Shown piece after piece: positions 7,535 through 14,099 of a stretch of 27,221 nucleotides of DNA. The stretch covers positions 1-27,221 of the forward strand of contig JAZLIL010000140.1 of the NCBI GenBank assembly GCA_045617405.1, in the 5' to 3' direction. Positions within the stretch are counted from its first letter, which is position 1, and each line of letters starts with the position of its first letter. Position numbers and translations under genes: made by a program. This DNA is from JAZLIL01 sp045617405. Its GTDB lineage: Bacteria > Bacillota > Clostridia > Lachnospirales > Lachnospiraceae. The notes below the pieces were generated by a model. That model saw only the letters and a program-made list of their open reading frames with translations, did not search any database and was not told the DNA's origin.

Positions 7535-8225
7535 TTCGTCTCAGCCTCCTCTCCAGTAAACCAACGAGCTTCGTCAGAATCATGACGAGAGCCAGATAGA
7601 TGAGCGCAACCACGATGAGCGGTGTAAACGCATCATATGTCTGGCTTCTGATGACGTCTCCGGCCTTGGTGAGATCCTGCAGTGCGATGTAACCTGCGAT
7701 CGAGGTCTCCTTCAAAAGTGAGATGAACTCGTTGCCAAGAGCGGGCAGGATGTTCTTGACCGCCTGCGGGATAATGATGTACCACATAGTCTGAACGTAG
7801 CTGAATCCAAGGCTTCTGCCCGCCTCGAACTGCCCGTTGTCAACCGACATGATACCCGAACGCACGATTTCGGCAACATAGGCCGCGGAATTGATACCGA
7901 ACGCAAAGATTGCGGTGACGCTCTTGTCAATGTTGACAGAAGCAAAAACTACGAAATATATGAGAAGAAGCTGCACCATTACGGGCGTGCCTCTGATTAC
8001 CGTGGTATAGATGGTGCACATAAAGTTCAGCACTTTTAGTTTTCCGGTCTTGTCGCAGGTTGACTTGATCGTGGCGATAAGAATGCCGAGCACCAGTCCG
8101 ATGACAAGTGCAAGAAGCGACACTTTCAATGTTACGCCAAGGCCGTTAACGATGTACTTCCAGCGGTCCTTGGTAATGAAGTTCGTTGTGAACTTCTCAG
8201 CAATACTTAAATACATTATACCCAT
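7509..8225 (-). CDS. Polar amino-acid ABC transporter permease (HisM/GlnP type)
   Basis: This is a membrane-spanning subunit of a polar amino-acid importer, probably a homodimer since only one permease is present. The 238-residue product has about five hydrophobic helices. The start of the permease fold is visible (YIVNGLGVTLKVSLLAL), and the EAA loop that contacts the ATPase reads EAGRSLGFSYVQTMWYIIIPQA. The open frame reaches 8324, but that part translates hairpin DNA and lacks family features. The ATG at 8225 has GGAG seven bases upstream; a second ATG at 8216 is also possible. The gene is separated from the binding-protein gene by a terminator-like hairpin, so it should be made in smaller amounts. 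It overlaps the ATPase gene by 26 bases. Confidence 0.92.
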   Translation of the reverse strand: MGIMYLSIAEKFTTNFITKDRWKYIVNGLGVTLKVSLLALVIGLVLGILIATIKSTCDKTGKLKVLNFMCTIYTTVIRGTPVMVQLLLIYFVVFASVNIDKSVTAIFAFGINSAAYVAEIVRSGIMSVDNGQFEAGRSLGFSYVQTMWYIIIPQAVKNILPALGNEFISLLKETSIAGYIALQDLTKAGDVIRSQTYDAFTPLIVVALIYLALVMILTKLVGLLERRLRRNEEHKKHK

Positions 8226-8310
8226 TCTGTTTCTCCGAACAGCGAATGCTGCGAATCTTCTATCGACCCCCGGGGACCCGGGAGTCTGTTTACTTTGTCT
8301 TTCTGATGCA

Positions 8311-8338
8311 AAAAGCCCGACCACGAGAGCCGGGCTTT
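8311..8338 (-). terminator. Hairpin with T-tract between binding protein and permease
   Basis: On the minus strand AAAGCCCG, an 11-base loop and CGGGCTTT are followed by further Ts. This is a rho-independent terminator shape immediately downstream of the binding-protein stop codon. As the permease and ATPase lack another obvious promoter, it probably works as a partial terminator that keeps the binding protein in excess. A GC-rich stretch with two CCCGGG blocks (8265-8281) lies further downstream. Confidence 0.75.
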
Positions 8339-8351
8339 AATAACTGACGGA

Positions 8352-9149
8352 TTACTCGTTTACGATGATAACCTGTCTTCCTGTGTAGTAGGAATCGGTG
8401 AAATCTACTGACTGCTTACGCTCGTCGGTAACTGTAAGACCTGCCATTGCGATGTCTGCCTTACCTCCCTGAACTGCAACGAGAATTGAATCGAAATTCA
8501 TGTTGTCGATTACGAGATTGTAACCGCAGACGTCACAGACAGCGCGCATGAAATCAGCATCGAGACCAACTATCTCATCACCTTCAAAGTACTCATAAGG
8601 AGGGAACTCGGCGTTTGTTGCCATAACAAGGTCGCCCTTTCTCTCAACATCGGTCTTTATCTGATAGCGTCCAACGCTCTCGTCACCGCCGATGTAGTAA
8701 TCAACGATTTTCTGGAAGGTTCCATTGTCCTTAAGTTCGTTCATGGCATCGTTGATTTCCTTTGTGAGCTCAGGCTTCTCCTTGTTGAGTGCGCCTGCAT
8801 ACTCCTCAAGGGTGAAGTCCTCGGGAAGGATCTTGATGCCCTTTGTCTGGCTTACGAAAACCTTTGCGGGCTGGTCATCGATAACAACTGCGTCAACCTT
8901 GCCCTGAATAAGTGCCTGAACAGCTTCGAATCCCTTATTGTAACGTTCTACGGATTCCTCGCCGAACTCATCGGCTACGTAGAAATCTCCTGTGGTTCCT
9001 GACTGAACGCCAATCTTCTTTCCCGCAAGATCGTCCCTCTTTTCAATCTTGGGTGCATCACCCTTCTTCTCTTCCTGCTTTGCGGAACCACACGCGCAAA
9101 GAGAAAGTGCAAGTGCAAGTACGAGCACAACTGCTAAAAACTTTTTCAT
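8352..9149 (-). CDS. Amino-acid ABC transporter binding lipoprotein, circularly permuted
   Basis: The 265-residue product is an extracellular lipoprotein with a signal peptide and lipobox ending at C20 (LCAC). It belongs to the polar amino-acid binding family (SBP_bac_3), but the domain order is swapped. In normal members the segment beginning like KGDLVMATNAEFPPYEYF comes first, and the segment like DDLAGKKIGVQSGTTGDFYV follows after the hinge. Here the second segment is at residues 39-155, and the usual first segment at 171-265 ends the protein. Both lobes are complete and joined by a short linker (156-170). Likely ligand residues remain: R244 in TVTDERKQ, which in HisJ-like proteins holds the carboxylate, and D91/D92 in VVIDD. 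The ATG has an AGGAG site. It is first in the operon with permease and ATPase; a strong promoter lies upstream. The exact amino acid is not predictable. Confidence 0.9.
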   Translation of the reverse strand: MKKFLAVVLVLALALSLCACGSAKQEEKKGDAPKIEKRDDLAGKKIGVQSGTTGDFYVADEFGEESVERYNKGFEAVQALIQGKVDAVVIDDQPAKVFVSQTKGIKILPEDFTLEEYAGALNKEKPELTKEINDAMNELKDNGTFQKIVDYYIGGDESVGRYQIKTDVERKGDLVMATNAEFPPYEYFEGDEIVGLDADFMRAVCDVCGYNLVIDNMNFDSILVAVQGGKADIAMAGLTVTDERKQSVDFTDSYYTGRQVIIVNE

Positions 9150-9198
9150 GATTAACTCCTTTCAAAGGCGCCGCTCAACCGACCTCCCCAACTGAATT

Positions 9199-9227
9199 AT
9201 TATAGCACGAATAAATATGCAAATCAA
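9199..9227 (-). promoter_or_regulatory. Promoter of the amino-acid transporter operon
   Basis: On the minus strand -35 TTGATT (9227 to 9222), a 17-base spacer and a perfect -10 TATAAT (9204 to 9199) lie about 50 bases before the start codon. The predicted leader is only some 40 bases, too short for a T-box or riboswitch. Control must therefore act at the promoter or at the hairpin after the first gene. Confidence 0.82.
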
Positions 9228-9282
9228 GAAATTATAATGCGAAGCTCCCGAAGAGCCAATGCTAACGGCAGCGGGCAGCAAA

Positions 9283-9308
9283 CAAGGTCCCGGGGAGACG
9301 GGACCTTG
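9283..9308 (-). terminator. Hairpin after the CUT1 transporter operon
   Basis: The perfect 9-base arms CAAGGTCCC (9283-9291) and GGGACCTTG (9300-9308) enclose an 8-base loop. On the minus strand the stem runs into TTGTTTGCT, a weak T-tract. It lies 66 bases beyond the stop codon of the last permease gene and is the best candidate for the end of that transcript. The rest of the gap 9150-9374 holds the promoter above and nothing else recognised. Confidence 0.6.
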
Positions 9309-9374
9309 AAAGAAAAGAAAAGTTTATGTATTGTATTCGCAACGGGGCGCGAGGCAGCACTCCGATTGCGACCG

Positions 9375-10238
9375 TCAGCCTTTTACGGATCCTGCGGTAA
9401 CGCCCTTGATGATGGACTTGCTTAAGATGATGTAAACCACCATGACCGGAAGAATCGCAAGAAGAATGAACATGTAAACCTTGCCCATGTCAAACTTGGA
9501 GTAATCTGCGCTTCGAAGCTGCGCAATCATGATAGGAAGAGTCTTGAGTTCCTTCTTATCAATGAGGAGCGCGGGGATGAAGTAATTGTTCCAGGAGGAA
9601 ACGAAGGAGAAAATCATCTGTACCGCAAATGCGGGCTTCATAATCGGAAGAACAATTGTATTGAAGGTGTGGAACTCATTGGAACCGTCAATACGTGCTG
9701 CCTCGACAAGTTCAAGCGGAAGAACACTCTCCATGTACTGCTTCATGTAGAAGAATACAACGGGAGCTGCAATCGACGGCAGAATCAGAGGAAGATAGTT
9801 GTTTGTCAGATTGTACTTGTAGCACATCTGGTAGAAGCCTACTGCCGAAACCTGAGGAGGAATCGTCATGACTGCCATAATAAAAGCAAATGCGGCCTTC
9901 TTGAACTTGAAATTGTAGCAATGTATTCCGTATGCTGTCAGGGCTGAGAAGTAGGTGGTGAGAACCGCGCAGGAAGCAGCGATAATGAAACTGTTTCTCA
10001 TACCTTTCGGAATATTGATAGATGCATCATTCCATGCATTTACAAGGTTATCGATGAAGTGCTCCTGCGGAAGGAGTCTGAAGCCTGCCTGCAGCTGACC
10101 GTTTGAACGGGTTGAGTTGATAATCAGCATGTAGAAAGAGAAAAGACACATTGCCGTGAGCAGAATAAGAACCAGGTAGACAATCAGTCTCGAGGTAAAG
10201 AGAAGGATTTTGCCTTTGGTGTTTTCTTTGTTATTCAT
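9375..10238 (-). CDS. CUT1 sugar ABC transporter permease (MalG/UgpE type)
   Basis: This is one of two membrane subunits of a carbohydrate importer. The 287-residue product has a hydrophobic N-terminal helix at about 12-35 and some five further helices. The EAA loop is VEAARIDGSNEFHTFNTIVLPIMKP, and the C-terminus (SKSIIKGVTAGSVKG) is that of the MalG class. The ATG at 10238 has a strong GGAGGAGG site. Fourteen bases separate it from the MalF-type gene, so both are on one transcript. No ATPase gene is in the operon; the MsmX-type ATPase at 16823 is the likely partner. With the cellobiose phosphorylase nearby, the probable substrate is cellobiose or a short cello-oligosaccharide (inference). 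Confidence 0.93.
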   Translation of the reverse strand: MNNKENTKGKILLFTSRLIVYLVLILLTAMCLFSFYMLIINSTRSNGQLQAGFRLLPQEHFIDNLVNAWNDASINIPKGMRNSFIIAASCAVLTTYFSALTAYGIHCYNFKFKKAAFAFIMAVMTIPPQVSAVGFYQMCYKYNLTNNYLPLILPSIAAPVVFFYMKQYMESVLPLELVEAARIDGSNEFHTFNTIVLPIMKPAFAVQMIFSFVSSWNNYFIPALLIDKKELKTLPIMIAQLRSADYSKFDMGKVYMFILLAILPVMVVYIILSKSIIKGVTAGSVKG

Positions 10239-10252
10239 GACCCTCCTCCTTC

Positions 10253-11194
10253 CTAGCTGTTTCTCTGCTTATTAAGAACACCGTAAACTACGAAGCTCAA
10301 AACTGCAGAGATAATGAACATGATGGTACTGATTGCTCCGGCCATACCGAAATTCTTGCTGACCGCAAGATAGTTATTGAGCTGCATGACCATGGTGAAG
10401 CTCGTTCTGTCAGGCATACCCTTTGCATTGGTAAGAACCTGAGGAACATCGAACATCTGGAGACCGCCGATCATCGCGGTGATGACGACATATATGATAA
10501 TTGGCATGAGCAACGGGAAAGTTACTTTCCAGAAAACCTTCCATGAGCTTGCTCCGTCAATGGTTGCCGCTTCAAAGAGTGACTGGTCGATACCCATGAT
10601 ACCGGCCATCAAAACAATCGTGGTATTACCAAACCACATCAGGAAATTCATTAGGGCTATCAGACCCCGGACGGTAATCGTCATACTAAAGAAGTCTACG
10701 ACCTTGTCGGACCATCCCGCCTGCATAATCAGCTGATTTATAGGGCCGACATTCGAGAAAAGTGTAAAGAAGAGCATTGAGAATGCTGATGCCATAATCA
10801 GGTTAGGCATATAAATAACGGTCTTAAAGAAAGGCTGTCCCTTTACATTAAGTCTGTAGCTTGTGAAAAATACCGCAAGCAAAAGTGCAATAATAATCTG
10901 GGGAATTGCACCCGAAATCCAGAGAATCACCGTGTTTCCGAAGTACTTGAAAATGTCAATTACGCCGTTCTTATCAGGTGTGAAAAGCTGGATATAATTT
11001 GCCAGGCCGACAAAGTTTGGTCCAATCTGCTTAAGTCCGCTTCTGTAGTTTTCAAAGAAGCTGTTGTAGATTGTCAGGATCTGAGGGGCAAATGTACAGC
11101 AAAGATAAATAATGAAGAAAGGTGCGATAAAAATGTAGCCCCACTTCGCGTAACTCACGCCCTTATGTTTTGAAGGCATATTGTCATTCTTCAA
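10253..11194 (-). CDS. CUT1 sugar ABC transporter permease (MalF/UgpA type)
   Basis: This is the second membrane subunit of the sugar importer, with 313 residues. The first helix lies in YIFIAPFFIIYLCCTFAPQI, followed by the characteristic periplasmic-side stretch IYNSFFENYR. The EAA loop reads FEAATIDGASSWKVFWKVTFPLLMP. The start is a TTG at 11194, chosen because AGGAGG lies nine bases upstream. The first ATG, five codons further in, is too far from that site. A TTG start may lower output relative to the binding protein. It follows the binding-protein gene after an 85-base gap with a strong hairpin. Confidence 0.92.
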   Translation of the reverse strand: MKNDNMPSKHKGVSYAKWGYIFIAPFFIIYLCCTFAPQILTIYNSFFENYRSGLKQIGPNFVGLANYIQLFTPDKNGVIDIFKYFGNTVILWISGAIPQIIIALLLAVFFTSYRLNVKGQPFFKTVIYMPNLIMASAFSMLFFTLFSNVGPINQLIMQAGWSDKVVDFFSMTITVRGLIALMNFLMWFGNTTIVLMAGIMGIDQSLFEAATIDGASSWKVFWKVTFPLLMPIIIYVVITAMIGGLQMFDVPQVLTNAKGMPDRTSFTMVMQLNNYLAVSKNFGMAGAISTIMFIISAVLSFVVYGVLNKQRNS

Positions 11195-11231
11195 GGTTGT
11201 GTTCCTCCTTTAACATCATCTTACAGGGTAA

Positions 11232-11259
11232 CTGAGGCAAGGCAGATGCCTTGCCTCAG
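11232..11259 (-). other. Strong stem-loop between CUT1 binding protein and permease genes
   Basis: Perfect 12-base arms CTGAGGCAAGGC and GCCTTGCCTCAG enclose a four-base loop. No T-tract follows on the minus strand, so it looks less like a terminator than a processing or mRNA-stabilising hairpin that protects the binding-protein message. The same layout occurs in the other two transporter operons of the window. Confidence 0.7.
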
Positions 11260-11279
11260 AAACTAATATCACACTATTA

Positions 11280-12668
11280 TCAGGGAGTAACGATCTCAGG
11301 ATAGGTCTCGTTTACATACTTGTAGAAGTTCTCAAGAGCTTCCTGCTTTGAGCATCCACCCTTGTACCACTCCTGAAGGTTAGCCTGAAGGCCTTCGTTA
11401 AGGAGCTGATCATAGTTGGTGTGGTTTTCCCATACAATGTTGTTAGCGAGCTTTGCGAACTCAGCGGTATCATTCTGTCCGTCAAGGATGATTGTGTTAC
11501 CAAAGCTGGGATCGTTAGCGAACTTCTCAACAACCTTTGTGTTGTTAGGATACTGAGCCTGCTCTGAAACGAGCTTTGAGCAAACATCCTCGTTAATTGT
11601 GAATGTCTCGAAGTTATCCTTTAACATTTCCTTGTTGTCTGAACCTGTAGCTGAAAGAAGCCATGTGCCGCCCCAGAAATGAGCTGCGGGACCTTCACAG
11701 ATTCTCCAGTCACCAACACAACCGTTCTCAGGATCGATTGCATTGCCCATGCAGAAGTTGTAGTACCAAGCAGGTCCAAAGAAGCACATTGTCTTGCCAT
11801 CCTTGAACATCTGAACGTTCTTCTCATCATCCCAGATACCGGACATAAGTGTGTAACCGTTCTGTGCGAAACGCTCGGTCTGGTCAATCCAGGCTGTGAT
11901 CTGATCGTCAAACTGAAGGTTGTTGTTAGCGTCTACCCAAGGAGTTGAGCAGTTGTTTGAGAAAGGACGGAATGTCTCAGCAAATGAAGCGGTCATGTAG
12001 TAACCCTTAGCCTTAGCCTGAGCTGCAACAGCCTCGAACTTATCCCAATCTGAAAGAGCTGCCTGAACCTCTGCGGGATCATCTGTTCCGAGAACGTCTC
12101 TTGCGATTGACTTTCTGTAAATAAGAGCTGAAGGACAGCACTGGAAGGAAACGCCCTTACAAACTCCGTTGGAGTCTGAAGCTGCCTTGATTGTGTAATC
12201 ATACATTGTGTCAGCGTTCTTGTAGCCGATCTCGTCGATTGACATTGTGAACTCGGAATCAACATACTTGCCGATGTAGTCAGCCTCTGCAAGGAACATA
12301 TCTACCTTGTCATCATCAGCTGCGTTTGCCTGATTGAGGAGAGCCTCATCAAGCTTCTGCTGGTAAACACCACCGTCTGAAGGATTGATAATCCAGTTAA
12401 CTGTTACGCCTTCGGGAACCTTGTAGTAAGCTTCAAAGAAGCCCTTGAATTCTTCGTTCCAGGCATAGATGTTGAATACCTTACCCTCTGTAGATGCTGC
12501 TGCGGGCTCTGCTGCGGGTGCTGCGGGAGCTGCGGGAGCCTCTTCCTTCTTTTCCTCTGCTGCAGGTGCGGGAGCCTCTTCCTTGGCGGGCTCTGCTGCT
12601 TTCTGTCCACATGCACAAAGTGAAAGTACAAGGACAACTGCAAGAAGAAGTGCTAAAAACTTTTTCAT
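11280..12668 (-). CDS. CUT1 sugar-binding lipoprotein (SBP family 1)
   Basis: This extracellular lipoprotein captures sugar for the two permeases downstream. The 462-residue product has a signal peptide and lipobox ending at C20 (LCAC). A flexible linker of Ala, Pro, Glu and Lys follows (about 23-60), and the binding domain begins VFNIYAWNEEF. Many Trp, Tyr and Phe residues are present, as in sugar-binding clefts (for example FFGPAWYYNFC and FWGGTWLLSAT). The ATG has an AGGAGGT site. A small palindrome CTGCGG-TAT-CCGCAG lies in its leader. The LacI-type gene is directly upstream on the same strand. The family is clear; cellobiose or cello-oligosaccharide as ligand is inferred from the phosphorylase next door. 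Confidence 0.9.
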   Translation of the reverse strand: MKKFLALLLAVVLVLSLCACGQKAAEPAKEEAPAPAAEEKKEEAPAAPAAPAAEPAAASTEGKVFNIYAWNEEFKGFFEAYYKVPEGVTVNWIINPSDGGVYQQKLDEALLNQANAADDDKVDMFLAEADYIGKYVDSEFTMSIDEIGYKNADTMYDYTIKAASDSNGVCKGVSFQCCPSALIYRKSIARDVLGTDDPAEVQAALSDWDKFEAVAAQAKAKGYYMTASFAETFRPFSNNCSTPWVDANNNLQFDDQITAWIDQTERFAQNGYTLMSGIWDDEKNVQMFKDGKTMCFFGPAWYYNFCMGNAIDPENGCVGDWRICEGPAAHFWGGTWLLSATGSDNKEMLKDNFETFTINEDVCSKLVSEQAQYPNNTKVVEKFANDPSFGNTIILDGQNDTAEFAKLANNIVWENHTNYDQLLNEGLQANLQEWYKGGCSKQEALENFYKYVNETYPEIVTP

Positions 12669-12699
12669 AACTTTACCTCCTGTAATTTAGTGATTTAAT

Positions 12700-12714
12700 C
12701 TGCGGTATCCGCAG
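12700..12714 (-). promoter_or_regulatory. 15-base palindrome in the CUT1 binding-protein leader
   Basis: CTGCGG-TAT-CCGCAG is a perfect inverted repeat about 32 bases before the start codon. It could be a small mRNA hairpin or an operator. It does not resemble the CGAAAACG half-sites near the LacI and phosphorylase promoters. No convincing -35/-10 pair was found in the gap 12669-12804. A further hairpin, GAATCTTC/GAAGATTC (12778-12806), spans the end of the LacI gene and may weakly terminate it. Confidence 0.45.
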
Positions 12715-12804
12715 TATCACACAATAGTGACTCCGATTGGGCCGTACATTTTACTCTCTCCCCGCCCAAACGGCTTTGAATCTTCCCTCTCCTAATAAGA
12801 AGAT

Positions 12805-13824
12805 TCAGATCGGGTCATTCAAATCCCTGACAGAATCGCCGTCAAGAAGATGACCCTGGATGATGGTTCTGTCGAGAATGGCTGTCTTCGGATGTTCAAT
12901 CAGCTCGATGAGCTTTGAAGCGGCTGCCATTCCGAGCATTGCCGTGTCCTGCTTGTAGGTCGTGAGAACCGGACTGGTTACTCTCGAGAGATTGATTCCA
13001 TCATAGCCGGCAACGGAAATGTCTTCGGGAATCTTAAGCCCTGCATCCCTTATTGCATTGAGTCCGCCGATGGCTGAAAAATCATCGGGGAAGAGAATGC
13101 ACGTCGGTCTGTCGGGAAGTCCGAGAAGATTCATCGTTTCCCTGTAACATGTCGCCGTGTCATGGTACCGGCCTTCGACAACATACTCATCGGGAACTTC
13201 AATTCCGAGTCTTTCGCAGGTTCTGTAAAATCCTGTCAGACGGCTCTTAGTAACTGCAGTAAGCTCACCGTGGATAAAGGAAATCTTCCTGTGACCTTTT
13301 CCGGCTACATGTTCTGTAAGGGAGGATAGCCCGAGAGCATTGTCGGAAACAACTGCAATCTTGTTATTGAAAACATGATCGATCGTCACAATCGGAATGC
13401 CCGACGAAACGAGCTCCATCACCTGAGGGTTGTCGAAGTCCACACAAGCAATGACAACTCCGTCGACTCCCCGGTAGATACAGTGCTGCAGGTACGTCGT
13501 GGTTCTTGCACCTACATTCCGATTAATGAAGGTGATGTCGTACCCCGAGCTTTCAGCTTCAACCTTAAGGCTGTCAAGCACACTTGAAAAATACTCGTGA
13601 GTAAGTCCGCTGTTCTGCTCATCCACAAAAAGGACTCCGATGTTATAAGTTCTGTTTGTTTTTAAAGCCCTTGCAGCGGAATTGGTCATGTACCCAAGCG
13701 CCTCGGCATGATGGACAATACGTTCTTTCGTTGCCTCGCCGATGTCGCTGTGACCGTTCAGCGCCTTGCTGACCGTTGCCACGGATACACCGCACTGTTC
13801 CGCGATGTCTTTCATGGATACCAT
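12805..13824 (-). CDS. LacI-family transcriptional regulator
   Basis: This DNA-binding sugar-responsive regulator has 339 residues. The N-terminal helix-turn-helix reads MKDIAEQCGVSVATVSKAL, followed by the hinge helix around NSAARALKTNRT. The sugar-binding periplasmic-binding-like core takes the rest (GVLFVDEQNSG, PTCILFPDDFSAIGGLNAIRDAG, ISVAGYDGI). A frame opens at a GTG at 13839. The ATG at 13824 is preferred because it starts just before the conserved MKDIAE and has AGGTG seven or eight bases upstream. It sits between the CUT1 operon and the divergent phosphorylase gene and has its own promoter with an operator-like half-site at the transcription start. It probably represses both units in the absence of cellobiose (inference). 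Confidence 0.93.
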   Translation of the reverse strand: MVSMKDIAEQCGVSVATVSKALNGHSDIGEATKERIVHHAEALGYMTNSAARALKTNRTYNIGVLFVDEQNSGLTHEYFSSVLDSLKVEAESSGYDITFINRNVGARTTTYLQHCIYRGVDGVVIACVDFDNPQVMELVSSGIPIVTIDHVFNNKIAVVSDNALGLSSLTEHVAGKGHRKISFIHGELTAVTKSRLTGFYRTCERLGIEVPDEYVVEGRYHDTATCYRETMNLLGLPDRPTCILFPDDFSAIGGLNAIRDAGLKIPEDISVAGYDGINLSRVTSPVLTTYKQDTAMLGMAAASKLIELIEHPKTAILDRTIIQGHLLDGDSVRDLNDPI

Positions 13825-13844
13825 GTCGCAGCACCTCACTTAAT

Positions 13845-13888
13845 CGTTTTCGTGCTCTTAGAATACTCCCCTTTTCAAAAAATTGCAA
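13845..13888 (-). promoter_or_regulatory. LacI-gene promoter with operator half-site
   Basis: On the minus strand -35 TTGCAA (13888 to 13883), a 17-base spacer and -10 TATTCT (13865 to 13860) precede the regulator gene. Just downstream, CGAAAACG (minus strand, 13852 to 13845) matches one full half of the palindrome in front of the phosphorylase gene. Its other half, ATTAAG, is degenerate. This suggests self-repression through a weaker operator. Confidence 0.75.
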
Positions 13889-14066
13889 GACATTTTTACG
13901 AGATTTTTTATCTTTTATGAACTTTCTTTACCTGCCGGGTAAAATAAGTGCTTACGAACGGCGTCTTTTCGGGCATTTCGGGCACCCGGTACTTTTTTAC
14001 TCCATATAAACAAATTTATGCCTTGCTTTTTTTTCGAAAACCTTGTATTGTTTAATGTAACAATTT

Positions 14067-14080
14067 CGAAAACGTTTTCG
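14067..14080. promoter_or_regulatory. LacI-type operator in front of the phosphorylase gene
   Basis: CGAAAACGTTTTCG is a perfect 14-base palindrome with a central CG step, the pattern expected for LacI-family proteins, and lies 19 bases before the start codon. A looser half-site CGAAAACC occurs at 14035-14042, 32 bases upstream. The promoter boxes are less clear. TTGTAT (14043) and an inverted repeat ATTGTT-N6-AACAAT (14047-14064) sit just upstream of the operator. The remaining gap back to 13890 shows only AT-rich DNA and a tandem TTTCGGGCA pair at 13967-13984. Confidence 0.8.
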
Positions 14081-14099
14081 TAATACTTGGGAGGTTATC

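Noticed and set aside
8352..9149. Frameshift or truncated pseudogene as the explanation for the odd binding protein
   Set aside because: The frame is intact from signal peptide to stop, both lobes are complete, and the promoter, ribosome site and operon are normal.
13967..13984. Tandem TTTCGGGCA pair as a CRISPR or regulatory repeat
   Set aside because: There are only two adjacent 9-base units without spacers and no link to a promoter; probably chance.
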